Positions 1 to 7,631 of a DNA stretch of 16,627 nt are shown one piece after another. Under the pieces are notes generated by a model. That model had not been told where the DNA came from and did no database searches. It saw nothing but the letters and a program-made list of their open reading frames with translations. Source of the stretch: DASWUZ01 sp036401395 (GTDB lineage Bacteria; Acidobacteriota; Terriglobia; Terriglobales; Acidobacteriaceae); NCBI GenBank assembly GCA_036401395.1, contig DASWUZ010000277.1, positions 1-16,627 on the forward strand, given 5' to 3'. The first letter of the stretch is position 1; each line of letters starts with the position of its first letter. Position numbers and translations under genes: made by a program.

Positions 1-1
1 C

Positions 2-424
2 CTTTACAAGCTTGAAAACGTGGTAGAAGTCGATGACGTCGGTCAATTTTCGTGCGTCATCCGCGAACTAGCGCTCATCAAAGTCGCTGCTACTCCAAAA
101 ACTCGCTCTCACATTTTCGAGCTCGCCGAAGTCTTTCGCGCCCGCATTGTCGACCTCGCCCCCGACTCGCTCATGATCGAGATTACCGGCGTTGCCAGCA
201 AGATCGAGGGGCTCATCCAGGTACTCGTCGAGAGTGAAGACCGCATCCTCGAGGTCTCACGAACAGGCCGCATGGTCATGCGCCGCGGGCAACACACCAG
301 CCGCGTACTCGACGCCATGCGCGTCTCCAATCCAGAGTCCGAAGCGAGTCTCTCTGCGCCCAATATCGTTCCCGACGCGGACATCATCCCCCACGAATCA
401 GACGAAGACGACGAGCCCGCATAG
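2..424 (+). CDS. ilvN: Acetolactate synthase small (regulatory) subunit, 3' part
   Basis: This is the regulatory subunit of acetohydroxyacid synthase, which makes acetolactate and acetohydroxybutyrate in valine, leucine and isoleucine synthesis; the small subunit activates the catalytic subunit and mediates feedback inhibition. The gene is cut by the window edge. The frame is open from base 2, and the codons before the in-frame GTG at 20 already read LYKLEN, which matches the family segment LxKLxxVxxV, so the GTG is not the start. About 140 residues remain. They hold the end of the N-terminal ACT region (the ELALIKV strand) and the whole C-terminal domain (HIFELAEVFRARIVDL through GRMVMRRG). 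A 40-residue acidic tail (ending DEDDEPA) goes beyond the usual family end. ilvC follows on the same strand after 111 bases, as expected for an ilvBNC cluster whose ilvB would lie to the left. Assignment is by motif recognition and gene order. Confidence 0.93.
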   Translation, partial: LYKLENVVEVDDVGQFSCVIRELALIKVAATPKTRSHIFELAEVFRARIVDLAPDSLMIEITGVASKIEGLIQVLVESEDRILEVSRTGRMVMRRGQHTSRVLDAMRVSNPESEASLSAPNIVPDADIIPHESDEDDEPA

Positions 425-520
425 CCCTCCCTACAACGCCCCACGATCATCGCGCCATTAGAATGGTTGCTGCCACTTAAATGTCCCAGCAAAATTCTGC
501 AACTAAAGCCGCTTAAAGAA

Positions 521-526
521 AAGGAA
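521..526 (+). promoter_or_regulatory. Ribosome binding site that fixes the ilvC start
   Basis: AAGGAA lies 9 bases before the ATG at 536. It favours the start MPVKTYHDQDAD over the longer open frame, whose extra upstream residues do not resemble the family. Confidence 0.75.
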
Positions 527-535
527 CGAACCAGC

Positions 536-1582
536 ATGCCAGTAAAGACCTATCACGATCAGGACGCCGACCTCTCTCTCATTCAGCAGAAAAAGGTGGC
601 CGTCATAGGCTATGGCTCGCAGGGCCACGCCCACGCGCTCAACCTCAAAGATTCCGGCGTAGAGGTCTGCATCGGTTTGCCCGCGACAAGCCGCTCCGTC
701 GATAAAGCAAAAAGAGCTGGCCTCGCCGTTCACACCGTCGCGGACGCCGCTGCATGGGCCGATGTGATTATGGTTCTAACCCCAGACCATTCGCAGAGCG
801 CTACCTATGAGCAGGAAATAAAGCAGCACTTAACTCCCGGTAAGACCCTTATGTTCGCGCATGGATTCAATATCCGCTTCGGCGCAATCACTCCGCCCGC
901 AGGCGTGGACGTTTCCATGGTCGCGCCTAAGGGGCCGGGCCATCGGGTCCGCGAGGTGTTCACCGAGGGTGGCGGCATTCCCTGTCTCGTTGCCGTCCAT
1001 CAGGACGCCTCTGGCAACGCACTCGCACTCGCGCTCTCCTACGCCAAAGCAATCGGCGGAACCCGTGCCGGCGTGCACCAAACCACTTTCAAGGAAGAGA
1101 CTGAGACCGACCTCTTCGGCGAACAGGCGGTACTCTGCGGCGGCGCGTCCGCCCTCGTTAAAGCAGGCTTTCAAACCCTCGTCGATGCTGGCTATCAGCC
1201 CGAAATCGCCTACTTCGAATGTCTGCACGAGCTGAAGCTCATCGTCGACCTAATGTACCGCGGCGGGCTCGCCTACATGCGCTACTCCATCTCAGACACG
1301 GCAGAGTGGGGTGACTATACTGCGGGCCCAAAGATCGTCACCGACGCCACCCGCGCGACGATGAAGCAGATACTGACCGACATTCAGGACGGCACCTTCG
1401 CCGACCGCTGGATGGCCGAAAACCGCACCGGAGGACGCAAGCAGCTCGAAGCGTATCGCGAAGCGGAATCCGGATTGCAACTCGAAGAAGTTGGCGGAAG
1501 GCTCCGCGCCGCGATGCCCTTCCTTGACCCCGTTGTCGTCGAAGACGGACAGCCAAAGAAGCCAGAAGCGGTCAATGCCTAG
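536..1582 (+). CDS. ilvC: Ketol-acid reductoisomerase, class I
   Basis: This enzyme converts acetolactate and acetohydroxybutyrate to the dihydroxy acids by Mg-dependent alkyl migration and NADPH reduction, the second common step of branched-chain amino acid synthesis. The 348-residue protein is slightly longer than typical class I enzymes. The Rossmann motif GYGSQG is at residues 25-30, followed by HAHALNL. The cofactor loop contains TSRS near 51-54, as in NADPH-preferring members. AHGFNI carries the active-site His at about 109. Metal ligands fit D192 and E196 in TDLFGEQ and E228 and E232 in ECLHE, and the substrate Ser is in YSISDTAEWGDY (251-261). The frame is open further upstream, but the Shine-Dalgarno and family alignment support ATG 536. 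The C-terminal tail, about 15 residues after MPFLDP, is poorly conserved in the family. It lies downstream of ilvN, and no T-box or leader peptide was seen in the 111-base gap. Confidence 0.97.
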   Translation: MPVKTYHDQDADLSLIQQKKVAVIGYGSQGHAHALNLKDSGVEVCIGLPATSRSVDKAKRAGLAVHTVADAAAWADVIMVLTPDHSQSATYEQEIKQHLTPGKTLMFAHGFNIRFGAITPPAGVDVSMVAPKGPGHRVREVFTEGGGIPCLVAVHQDASGNALALALSYAKAIGGTRAGVHQTTFKEETETDLFGEQAVLCGGASALVKAGFQTLVDAGYQPEIAYFECLHELKLIVDLMYRGGLAYMRYSISDTAEWGDYTAGPKIVTDATRATMKQILTDIQDGTFADRWMAENRTGGRKQLEAYREAESGLQLEEVGGRLRAAMPFLDPVVVEDGQPKKPEAVNA

Positions 1583-1665
1583 CGACGCCCTCTCACGCTT
1601 CAGACGTTAATGTGTCACGTCACTGTGGCGTAAAACTGGAACAGAGACCGTGCTATAAAGCGCCG

Positions 1666-3606
1666 TCACTCCACAGGGCGATCGGGCTGCGAATTGTAAA
1701 TCTCTTCTACTCGAGCGAGAGTGTCAATCTCGGCCGGAAGTTTGTCCGTCCGGATGCGCACAATGCGCGGAAACCTAAGCGCAAATCCGCTAGCATGACG
1801 TTCTGACCGCATGAGATTATTGAAGGCAACTTCCAACACCAGAAGCGGCTCGACACTTCGCACCCGCCCATAGTCCTCCAGCGTGTGCTCCAGAAAGAAC
1901 GCGGTGTACTCATTGATTTCAGAATCGGTAAGGCCAGAGTAAGCCTTACCTACGTTCTTCAACTCCCCGCCGTCGCGCACCGCAAAGGTATAGTCGCTGA
2001 GCACCTTAGCGCGTCTCCCGTGCCCATACTCAACAGCAGTGACCACCACGTCCAGCGTAGCAAGCTCGCGCTTCAACTTGAGCCACGCCAGCCCACGCCG
2101 ACCAGGCTGATAAATACTTCCCAATGCCTTGAGCATCACCCCTTCATTGCCACGGGCCCGGGCATCACTGTAGGCCTGATCCAGTTGTTCGGCGCTATGC
2201 AGTCGAACAGCGGGAGCGAGCACAAGACGCGGAACCTCTTCTCCGCTTTCGGCGACTGTCGCTGCCTCGTTGGGAAAGAGTCCAGCTTGCCCCGCCCTCG
2301 CCTGCCCGCTGCCTGTGCTTCCGCTCAAAAGACCTGCGCGCTCGCGCTCGACAAAGTCCTGCAGCGCCTCTCGCCGCGCTCTCAGAGGGGCCTCCAGCAA
2401 CAGATCGCCGTCAAAATAGAGCAGATCAAAACCCATGAATACGACCGGCGTCTGCTTCTTCATCTCCTCCGTAATCCGTTTGCGTCCCACGCGCTGCTGT
2501 AGCGAGGAAAAGGGAAGCGCCCTGTCGAGCTTCGGGTCCCATGCAAGAACTTCACCATCCAATATCACCGGACGATTGAGACGTGAAAAGGCATCGGCAA
2601 TTTCTGGAAAGCTGACGGTCATATCTTCGCGGCTTCGCGAGAACAACGCGACCCGCCCAGCCTGTTCCGGATCACCCGCATGCAACTGAGCGCGGATGCC
2701 GTCGTATTTGTCCTCCATCTGCGCCTGTTTGAGTACGTCGGTGGCCACCTCAACCACGTCTGGGGCTGGGGGCGTTCCCGCCTCCGCGGCCGATGGATCG
2801 GACGGAAGTCCTTCCGAAACATCAGGAGTTCCGACTCTCTCCGTCGCCACCTCCTGCGCGAACCGTGCAATTGCCTCTTGAACGCTATCAACCGGGCTCG
2901 CTAGCATGAATCCCAGTGGATGAAACAGCTTCATCCGTGCCTCGCCAAGCCGACCCGCGGCGGCCATCTGAACGACCTCCGGCAAGCTCCCATGCAGCAT
3001 CGAGGCGCGCCGAACTTCTCCCGCTTTGACCTCATATGCCGCGGCGATGCCTTCCTCGACCAGGCTCTGCTTGACCCCAGTCCGCATATCTCCGAGCATG
3101 ATCTTGATCAGATACTTGGCTTCAAGCGGAGTGGCGCGGGCCAGCAGCGACAGTGTAAGGGCCAGCTTCGGGGCAGGGCGCGACACGGCCGCAATTTGAT
3201 CAAAGCTTTTTGCCACGTCCGCCAGTTGCAATGGCTTGACTCGCGCAGTTTCTTGGTCAGGCACTCGATTTTCCAACAGGTCGCGGGCTGCCCCACCTAG
3301 ATCGCCGTGCCGAAGATACGCAGCGTGCATCGCCAGCGGCTCCGCGCCCGACAGATCCCCCAGCGCTCGCGATAACAGTGCGCCCCCAACGTTGAGCTTG
3401 CGCGTGTCTGTCTCAGCAAATGGAATTCCTGCAAGATACAAGGCGCCGCGCCCGGCATCTGTTGGCGTAACGCTGCATAGCCATTCCGCGATCAGCGCTC
3501 TTTTCTCAAGCTTGCGCGTTGTCGCCGCCAGCTTCTCGCACAACGCGGCAAACTCTGCAAACAAGGCACCCTCGGCACTTGTCACGCTGCCCTGAAAAGA
3601 TTGCAT
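1666..3606 (-). CDS. ATP-dependent DNA ligase (archaeal/eukaryotic type)
   Basis: This enzyme seals DNA nicks through an enzyme-AMP intermediate formed from ATP. Bacteria usually replicate with NAD-dependent LigA, so it is probably a repair ligase (inference). The protein has 646 residues. The N-terminal helical DNA-binding domain spans about 1-245, including LMxxMLGDMRTGV-like residues near 168-178. Motif I is EDKYDGIR with the nucleotidyl Lys at 300, motif III is around VILDGEV (347-353), motif IIIa is MGFDLLYFDG (391-400), motif IV is EGVMLK (488-493) and motif V is WLKLKREL. An OB-fold follows, ending near RFPRIVRIRTDK. Two low-complexity stretches are unusual: a Pro/Ala/Asp linker at about 258-290 and a Gly/Ala/Glu insert at about 424-460 inside the adenylation domain. 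The start ATG has GGAG 7 bases upstream (plus-strand CTCC at 3614-3617). It is convergent with ilvC and divergent from prfA; no Lhr helicase or Ku gene is nearby. Confidence 0.93.
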   Translation of the reverse strand: MQSFQGSVTSAEGALFAEFAALCEKLAATTRKLEKRALIAEWLCSVTPTDAGRGALYLAGIPFAETDTRKLNVGGALLSRALGDLSGAEPLAMHAAYLRHGDLGGAARDLLENRVPDQETARVKPLQLADVAKSFDQIAAVSRPAPKLALTLSLLARATPLEAKYLIKIMLGDMRTGVKQSLVEEGIAAAYEVKAGEVRRASMLHGSLPEVVQMAAAGRLGEARMKLFHPLGFMLASPVDSVQEAIARFAQEVATERVGTPDVSEGLPSDPSAAEAGTPPAPDVVEVATDVLKQAQMEDKYDGIRAQLHAGDPEQAGRVALFSRSREDMTVSFPEIADAFSRLNRPVILDGEVLAWDPKLDRALPFSSLQQRVGRKRITEEMKKQTPVVFMGFDLLYFDGDLLLEAPLRARREALQDFVERERAGLLSGSTGSGQARAGQAGLFPNEAATVAESGEEVPRLVLAPAVRLHSAEQLDQAYSDARARGNEGVMLKALGSIYQPGRRGLAWLKLKRELATLDVVVTAVEYGHGRRAKVLSDYTFAVRDGGELKNVGKAYSGLTDSEINEYTAFFLEHTLEDYGRVRSVEPLLVLEVAFNNLMRSERHASGFALRFPRIVRIRTDKLPAEIDTLARVEEIYNSQPDRPVE

Positions 3607-3672
3607 CCGGCGGCTCCGCTAACCCATGGTTATAGATGCAGAGCAACAGGAATAGTCTTACCGAGAGACAGT

Positions 3673-3702
3673 AGCATAGCCATTCGCGATAAAATAAAAC
3701 AA
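3673..3702 (-). promoter_or_regulatory. Possible sigma-70-like promoter for the DNA ligase
   Basis: On the minus strand TTGTTT (3697-3702) and TATGCT (3673-3678) are separated by 18 bases, about 70 bases upstream of the ligase start. The match is only by eye and the region is AT-rich. The 231-base divergent gap 3607-3837 must hold promoters for both the ligase and prfA, but no convincing plus-strand promoter was found. Confidence 0.25.
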
Positions 3703-3837
3703 GGATGCATTGCCTACTCTCCATATCGGCCCTCCGCTAGCGGCTCCCGCCGCCTACGCCTGTTCTCGTCCGCTTTCCAAGCCCCAAACGTCCAGTGAAG
3801 TACCCACGCAGCGGGGAGTCCGCAGTGAAAGGATTGT

Positions 3838-4914
3838 ATGTTTGACCGTCTGGAACAAATGGTAGTTCGCTATGAAGATCTTGGTCAGCAACTCGCCCTG
3901 CCGGAGGTTGTCAACGATCGCGAGCGCTACCACAAGGTTTCAAAGCAGCACCGCGATTTGCAGAATGCGGTTGAGCAATATCGCGAATACAAACAGCTCC
4001 GGACGGGCATTGCTGATGCCACGGGCATGTTGAACGAAAGCGACCCTGAGCTGCGCGCTATGGCCGCCGATGAACTTGCCACTTTGCAGGAGCGGCTTAC
4101 TCAGGTTGAGGAGTCATTAAGGGTCATGCTGCTCCCTAAAGACCCCAATGACGAAAAAAACGTCATCCTTGAAATACGCGCGGGCACAGGCGGCGACGAA
4201 GCCTCCCTGTTTGTCGCCGAGATCTTCCGCATGTATTCGCGCTTCGCCGAACAGCATCGCTGGAAGGTCGAAGTACTCTCTTCCTCCGAAAGCGGGGTAG
4301 GTGGCCTCAAGGAAGTTATAGCCATTATCGAAGGCAGCCGCGTCTACTCCCAACTCAAGTACGAGAGTGGCGTCCATCGCGTCCAGCGAGTGCCTGCAAC
4401 AGAAACGCAAGGCCGCGTGCATACGTCGGCGGTCACGGTCGCGGTGCTGCCTGAGGCTGAAGATGTCGACGTGAAGATTGAATCGAAAGATATCCGCATC
4501 GACACTTTTTGTTCGTCGGGCCCGGGAGGTCAGTCGGTCAATACAACTTACTCCGCCGTGCGCATCACCCACCTGCCCACGAACACGGTAGTTAGCTGCC
4601 AGGACGAGAAATCGCAAATCAAAAACCGCGAAAAGGGTATGCGCGTCCTGCGTGCCCGCCTCTACGAACGGGAAATGGCCATTCAACAAGAAGCGCTCGC
4701 CAAAGAGCGTAAGCAGCAGGTTGGCACCGGCGACCGCAGCGAAAAAATACGCACCTACAACTTCCCTCAGAACAGGCTTACCGACCACCGCATCGGCTTG
4801 ACTAACCATCAGCTAGCCGAGGTAATGGAAGGCCGCTTACAGCCAACCATCGACGCGCTGACCTCGCACTTTCAAGCGGAATTGCTCAAGGCCGAGAGCA
4901 GCGCCGTCGCATGA
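3838..4914 (+). CDS. prfA: Peptide chain release factor 1
   Basis: RF1 reads UAA and UAG in the ribosomal A site and triggers peptidyl-tRNA hydrolysis. The protein has 358 residues, the usual length. The N-terminal coiled-coil domain runs to about 100. RAGTGGDEA is at 114-122. The codon-recognition tripeptide PAT is at 186-188 in RVPATETQGR, which marks RF1 and not RF2 (SPF). The catalytic GGQ is at 230-232 within SSGPGGQSVNTTYSAV, and the family-typical RTYNFPQNRLTDHRIGLT lies near the C-terminus. AAAGGA ends 4 bases before the ATG, slightly tight but adequate. The stop overlaps the start of prmC by ATGA, so the two genes are translationally coupled. The glutamine of GGQ (Q232) is the expected target of the next gene. 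Confidence 0.97.
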   Translation: MFDRLEQMVVRYEDLGQQLALPEVVNDRERYHKVSKQHRDLQNAVEQYREYKQLRTGIADATGMLNESDPELRAMAADELATLQERLTQVEESLRVMLLPKDPNDEKNVILEIRAGTGGDEASLFVAEIFRMYSRFAEQHRWKVEVLSSSESGVGGLKEVIAIIEGSRVYSQLKYESGVHRVQRVPATETQGRVHTSAVTVAVLPEAEDVDVKIESKDIRIDTFCSSGPGGQSVNTTYSAVRITHLPTNTVVSCQDEKSQIKNREKGMRVLRARLYEREMAIQQEALAKERKQQVGTGDRSEKIRTYNFPQNRLTDHRIGLTNHQLAEVMEGRLQPTIDALTSHFQAELLKAESSAVA

Positions 4915-5816
4915 TCAGTCCAGTGCATGGCGGAGATGTCCAACCTAGACCAAATGTAACCGACACTGTGGCTACAAATTACTCATACACCCTGCGCAAC
5001 GCCATCCTTCACGGCATCGAGCGCTTGCCCAACACGTCTACCGCCCGGCGTGACGCCGAGTTGCTCCTGATCCGTGTCGCGGTCTGTAATCGCGCCGCCC
5101 TTCTGGCCTATCCAGATCGCGTCATCTCCGCAGATCAATGGCAGACCTACCAGGCATTGCTCAGTCGCCGCGCCGCTGCGGAACCGATGCAATACATCCT
5201 TGGCGAGCAGGAATTCTACGGCTTGCTTTTTGAAGTGAACCGCGATGTCCTGATACCCAGGCCCGAGACCGAGCACCTGGTTGAAGTGCTTCTCGCCCGC
5301 GTTCCTCACAATGGAGCCATGCGTATCGCCGACGTATGTACAGGCTCAGGGGCCATTGCCGTAGCCCTCGCGCACAGCCTGCCACAAGCGCGGATCGTAG
5401 CCCTCGATAACTCGCCTGCAGCCTTGGCCGTGGGCCGCCGCAACGCGGAGCGTCACAAAGTGCATGACCGAATCAAGTTCCTGCACTCCGACCTTCTGCA
5501 AGCCCTCGAAGGCAGACTGCAGTTCGACGCCGTCGTCTCCAACCCGCCCTACATCTCCGATGCCGAACAACTTGAGTCTCAGGTCCAGGATTACGAGCCA
5601 AGCGCCGCCCTTTTCGCCGGCCCTACGGGGCTCGAAATTTACCAACGTCTAATCCCGCAGGCCGCGCGGCTGGTTACCCCAGGAGGATTGCTCCTCCTCG
5701 AAATAGGCGCAGGGCAACGCGAAGCTATTGCAGAACTACTCTCCTCGTGGAGCGAGGTTAGTTTCCAAAACGACCTACAGGGAATTCCACGAGTAGCAAT
5801 AGCTCGTCGTAGCTGA
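4911..5816 (+). CDS. prmC: Release factor glutamine N5-methyltransferase
   Basis: PrmC transfers a methyl group from S-adenosylmethionine to the glutamine of the GGQ motif in RF1 and RF2, which raises termination efficiency. The protein has 301 residues. The N-terminal helical substrate-recognition region includes ARRDAELLL (45-53) and EPMQYILGEQEFYG (91-104). It is followed by RDVLIPRPETEHLV (111-124), the SAM-binding loop DVCTGSGAIAVALA (141-154), the acidic residue D166 in ALDNSPAAL, and the catalytic NPPY at 211-214, all diagnostic of PrmC/HemK. The first 20 or so residues are longer than usual. The chosen ATG overlaps the prfA stop (ATGA), and no separate strong ribosome binding site was seen. 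It is convergent with the next gene, whose stop lies only 24 bases away. Confidence 0.96.
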   Translation: MISPVHGGDVQPRPNVTDTVATNYSYTLRNAILHGIERLPNTSTARRDAELLLIRVAVCNRAALLAYPDRVISADQWQTYQALLSRRAAAEPMQYILGEQEFYGLLFEVNRDVLIPRPETEHLVEVLLARVPHNGAMRIADVCTGSGAIAVALAHSLPQARIVALDNSPAALAVGRRNAERHKVHDRIKFLHSDLLQALEGRLQFDAVVSNPPYISDAEQLESQVQDYEPSAALFAGPTGLEIYQRLIPQAARLVTPGGLLLLEIGAGQREAIAELLSSWSEVSFQNDLQGIPRVAIARRS

Positions 5817-5840
5817 CTTCACTCTTTAGAACCATACAAT

Positions 5841-7526
5841 TCAGTTTCCCGGCCATCTCTGGGCGTCGACCAGTGATCCGTTTCTCACCCTGTAAAGATA
5901 ATTGCTATCGAAAACAAGGTTGACCAATCCATCTCGATAGTCGATCGAAAGAAATACATCCTGCAGGATCGAAAATCCAATCAGGCCGCCCACCTCAACA
6001 TGAGCGGCACGACTGACGGGAGTCAGGTCAAAAGAGAATGCAGATCCATCAAGTCGACTGACACGCGCGAACTCGAATACTGGTGCTTTGAAGGGCTTGG
6101 ATACCTTCACCAACTTGCCTGAAGCGTCGTAGATGTCTGCGACCTCCGCACTGGCGCCTTGGTTCTTTTCGTAAATCTTCACGATGTCAGACGAGACGCC
6201 ACGGAAGCCCAGGGAGAAGTCCGGCGAAAGCGACAGCACCTTCTCAGCAACAGGAGGTGAAATGATAGTCAACGGCGCTCCGGTATCGAGCATAAAAAGA
6301 TACGGCTTGCTCTTATTGATTTCCGTAGGCACCAAAATTCGTCCGTCCGCTAGATAGACGTGCGACCACGTCTGCATATCGGGTGCTATGTAGCGATCTG
6401 ACGCATCATTGTCGCCAGCCTTTGCCGTAGGATCCGCCGGTCTGGCGGGCAGGGGTGAGAGCGTCAGCAGTCGGCTGGCGAAATTGATATTGATGTTACT
6501 GTCTGCAAATACTGCAGGGCTGATCAGGCTGTTTTCGCCCACCAGCGCCTTGTCGTTCACGACCCGGACCGGGCACCCTTGCAATGTGGCTTTCCCGATC
6601 TTGATCGAGTCCGCATAGCCCATGTAGCCGGAATCGTTCGTCTCGTCGCCCTTGATGACCGGCATGACCCCAAACTTAGCCGCAGCGGTACGGCTCAGCA
6701 CCACTCCCGGGACCGAAGTATCTAATTCGAGCAGAGTCCCGCCCCGATTATTGATGCGGGCATCGAGACCCCAATCCCTTACCCGAACGCCGTTCACCAT
6801 CAGGGGCTTTAAATCCAACTCAACCTTTTCAGAAGGCAAGTCTACGTGGCAAGTCCTTCCGGTCTCTAGCATCGACGCGTCAATCTCCAAAGCATGCCTG
6901 CGCCTGGCACTTGCCGTATCCGCACTCTCGGTGCCGGGCTGCGCGAGATACTGTCGGATAGTAATAGCGCGCCTAGAAGCAGGCATCCCCTCGAGCCATG
7001 CGGTCGTGATCTCTTCATCGCTGGGAGCCAGTAGGTGCGCAACATTGAATTCGCGCTCCGCGCTGGCGTGCATAGATGCCATTTTGAAAAGCCTGCCGGC
7101 GCCAAAATGCGCGCGCGCGGCACAACGGTCCATGGAAACAGCACGCCTGTATTCGGCGGAGGCCTCGGCAATCTCGCCCGCCCGTTCCAGCGCTTCCCCA
7201 AGCAGGGTGTGGGAGCCTGCTGAGGAAGGCATGGCAGCCACCGCTTTGTTAGCGTTTGTGAGCGCGGCGTCAAGCTTTCCTTGCTCTAGCTCGCTCCGAA
7301 TCAGGCCCGCATAGGCTGCTTCGTCCGCCGGGGTGCTTAGCGAAGCCGTGAAGAGCTCCTCAGACTTCGCGTAGTCCACGCGGTCGAAAGAACGGTCCGC
7401 TTCCGTCGGAGTGAGCGGTGCTTGGACGGTGCACGTAGTTTTGCTCGAAGCTTGGGACGTTTGCGTCTGGGCCGGGACAACGCAAGCTGAGATCGGAAGT
7501 ACGATCAGTGCGAGTAGATGCCTCAA
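5841..7526 (-). CDS. Exported TPR protein with two retropepsin-like aspartyl protease domains
   Basis: The 561-residue protein begins with a short hydrophobic export signal (LLALIVLPISAC). The segment ISAC ending at C15 fits a lipobox, so it may be a lipoprotein, although cleavage after VVPA is also possible. Residues about 45-170 form TPR-like helices (YAGLIRSELEQGKLDAAL, HTLLGEALERAGEIAEA, AHFGAGRLFKMA). Two retropepsin-like domains follow. The first has LELDTSVPGVVLS with D269, where the usual DTG reads DTS. The second has FMLDTGAPLTIIS with D414, then GGLIGFSILQDVFLSIDYRDG near the end. Function is unknown; a periplasmic or surface protease is plausible (inference). The start codon is TTG, chosen because GGAGGT lies 6 bases upstream and no ATG alternative exists there. 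It follows clpB on the same strand after 105 bases but is probably not functionally linked. No partner genes were recognised. Confidence 0.8.
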   Translation of the reverse strand: MRHLLALIVLPISACVVPAQTQTSQASSKTTCTVQAPLTPTEADRSFDRVDYAKSEELFTASLSTPADEAAYAGLIRSELEQGKLDAALTNANKAVAAMPSSAGSHTLLGEALERAGEIAEASAEYRRAVSMDRCAARAHFGAGRLFKMASMHASAEREFNVAHLLAPSDEEITTAWLEGMPASRRAITIRQYLAQPGTESADTASARRRHALEIDASMLETGRTCHVDLPSEKVELDLKPLMVNGVRVRDWGLDARINNRGGTLLELDTSVPGVVLSRTAAAKFGVMPVIKGDETNDSGYMGYADSIKIGKATLQGCPVRVVNDKALVGENSLISPAVFADSNININFASRLLTLSPLPARPADPTAKAGDNDASDRYIAPDMQTWSHVYLADGRILVPTEINKSKPYLFMLDTGAPLTIISPPVAEKVLSLSPDFSLGFRGVSSDIVKIYEKNQGASAEVADIYDASGKLVKVSKPFKAPVFEFARVSRLDGSAFSFDLTPVSRAAHVEVGGLIGFSILQDVFLSIDYRDGLVNLVFDSNYLYRVRNGSLVDAQRWPGN

Positions 7527-7532
7527 TGGAAT

Positions 7533-7538
7533 ACCTCC
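7533..7538 (-). promoter_or_regulatory. Strong Shine-Dalgarno that decides a TTG start
   Basis: GGAGGT on the minus strand lies 6 bases before the TTG at 7526-7524. It is the strongest ribosome binding site seen in the window and the main reason for accepting the rare TTG start. Confidence 0.75.
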
Positions 7539-7556
7539 GGCGGCTGGAATCCCGCC

Positions 7557-7576
7557 ACGCAGGGATTTACCTGCGT
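7557..7576 (-). repeat. Perfect 7-bp inverted repeat upstream of the TPR/aspartyl-protease gene
   Basis: ACGCAGG and CCTGCGT flank the 6-base spacer GATTTA, between the end of clpB and the TTG start. It could be a 5' leader hairpin, an operator, or a weak terminator for clpB. No T-run follows on the minus strand, so a terminator is the least likely. Confidence 0.5.
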
Positions 7577-7631
7577 ATCAAGGGTAGCTCACAACGGGGG
7601 ATGCTGGCAGAAAACTTAGTTTTAAGCCCTC

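Noticed and set aside
20..22. GTG at base 20 as the start of the first gene
   Set aside because: The codons before it (LYKLEN) already match the IlvN family, so the gene is truncated by the window edge.
463..516. Two tiny frames (5 and 11 codons) between ilvN and ilvC as a possible attenuator leader peptide
   Set aside because: They contain one Val codon and no Leu or Ile, have no ribosome binding site, and no terminator/antiterminator pair follows.
1583..1665. Bidirectional terminator between convergent ilvC and the ligase gene
   Set aside because: Only 5-bp weak stems with no T-run on either strand were found.
1885..2502. 205-codon plus-strand frame inside the DNA ligase gene
   Set aside because: It is antisense to conserved ligase motifs III-IV and has no family-like content.
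4117..4809. 230-codon frame on the minus strand inside prfA
   Set aside because: It is a shadow of prfA, whose motifs (PAT, GGQ) are unambiguous.
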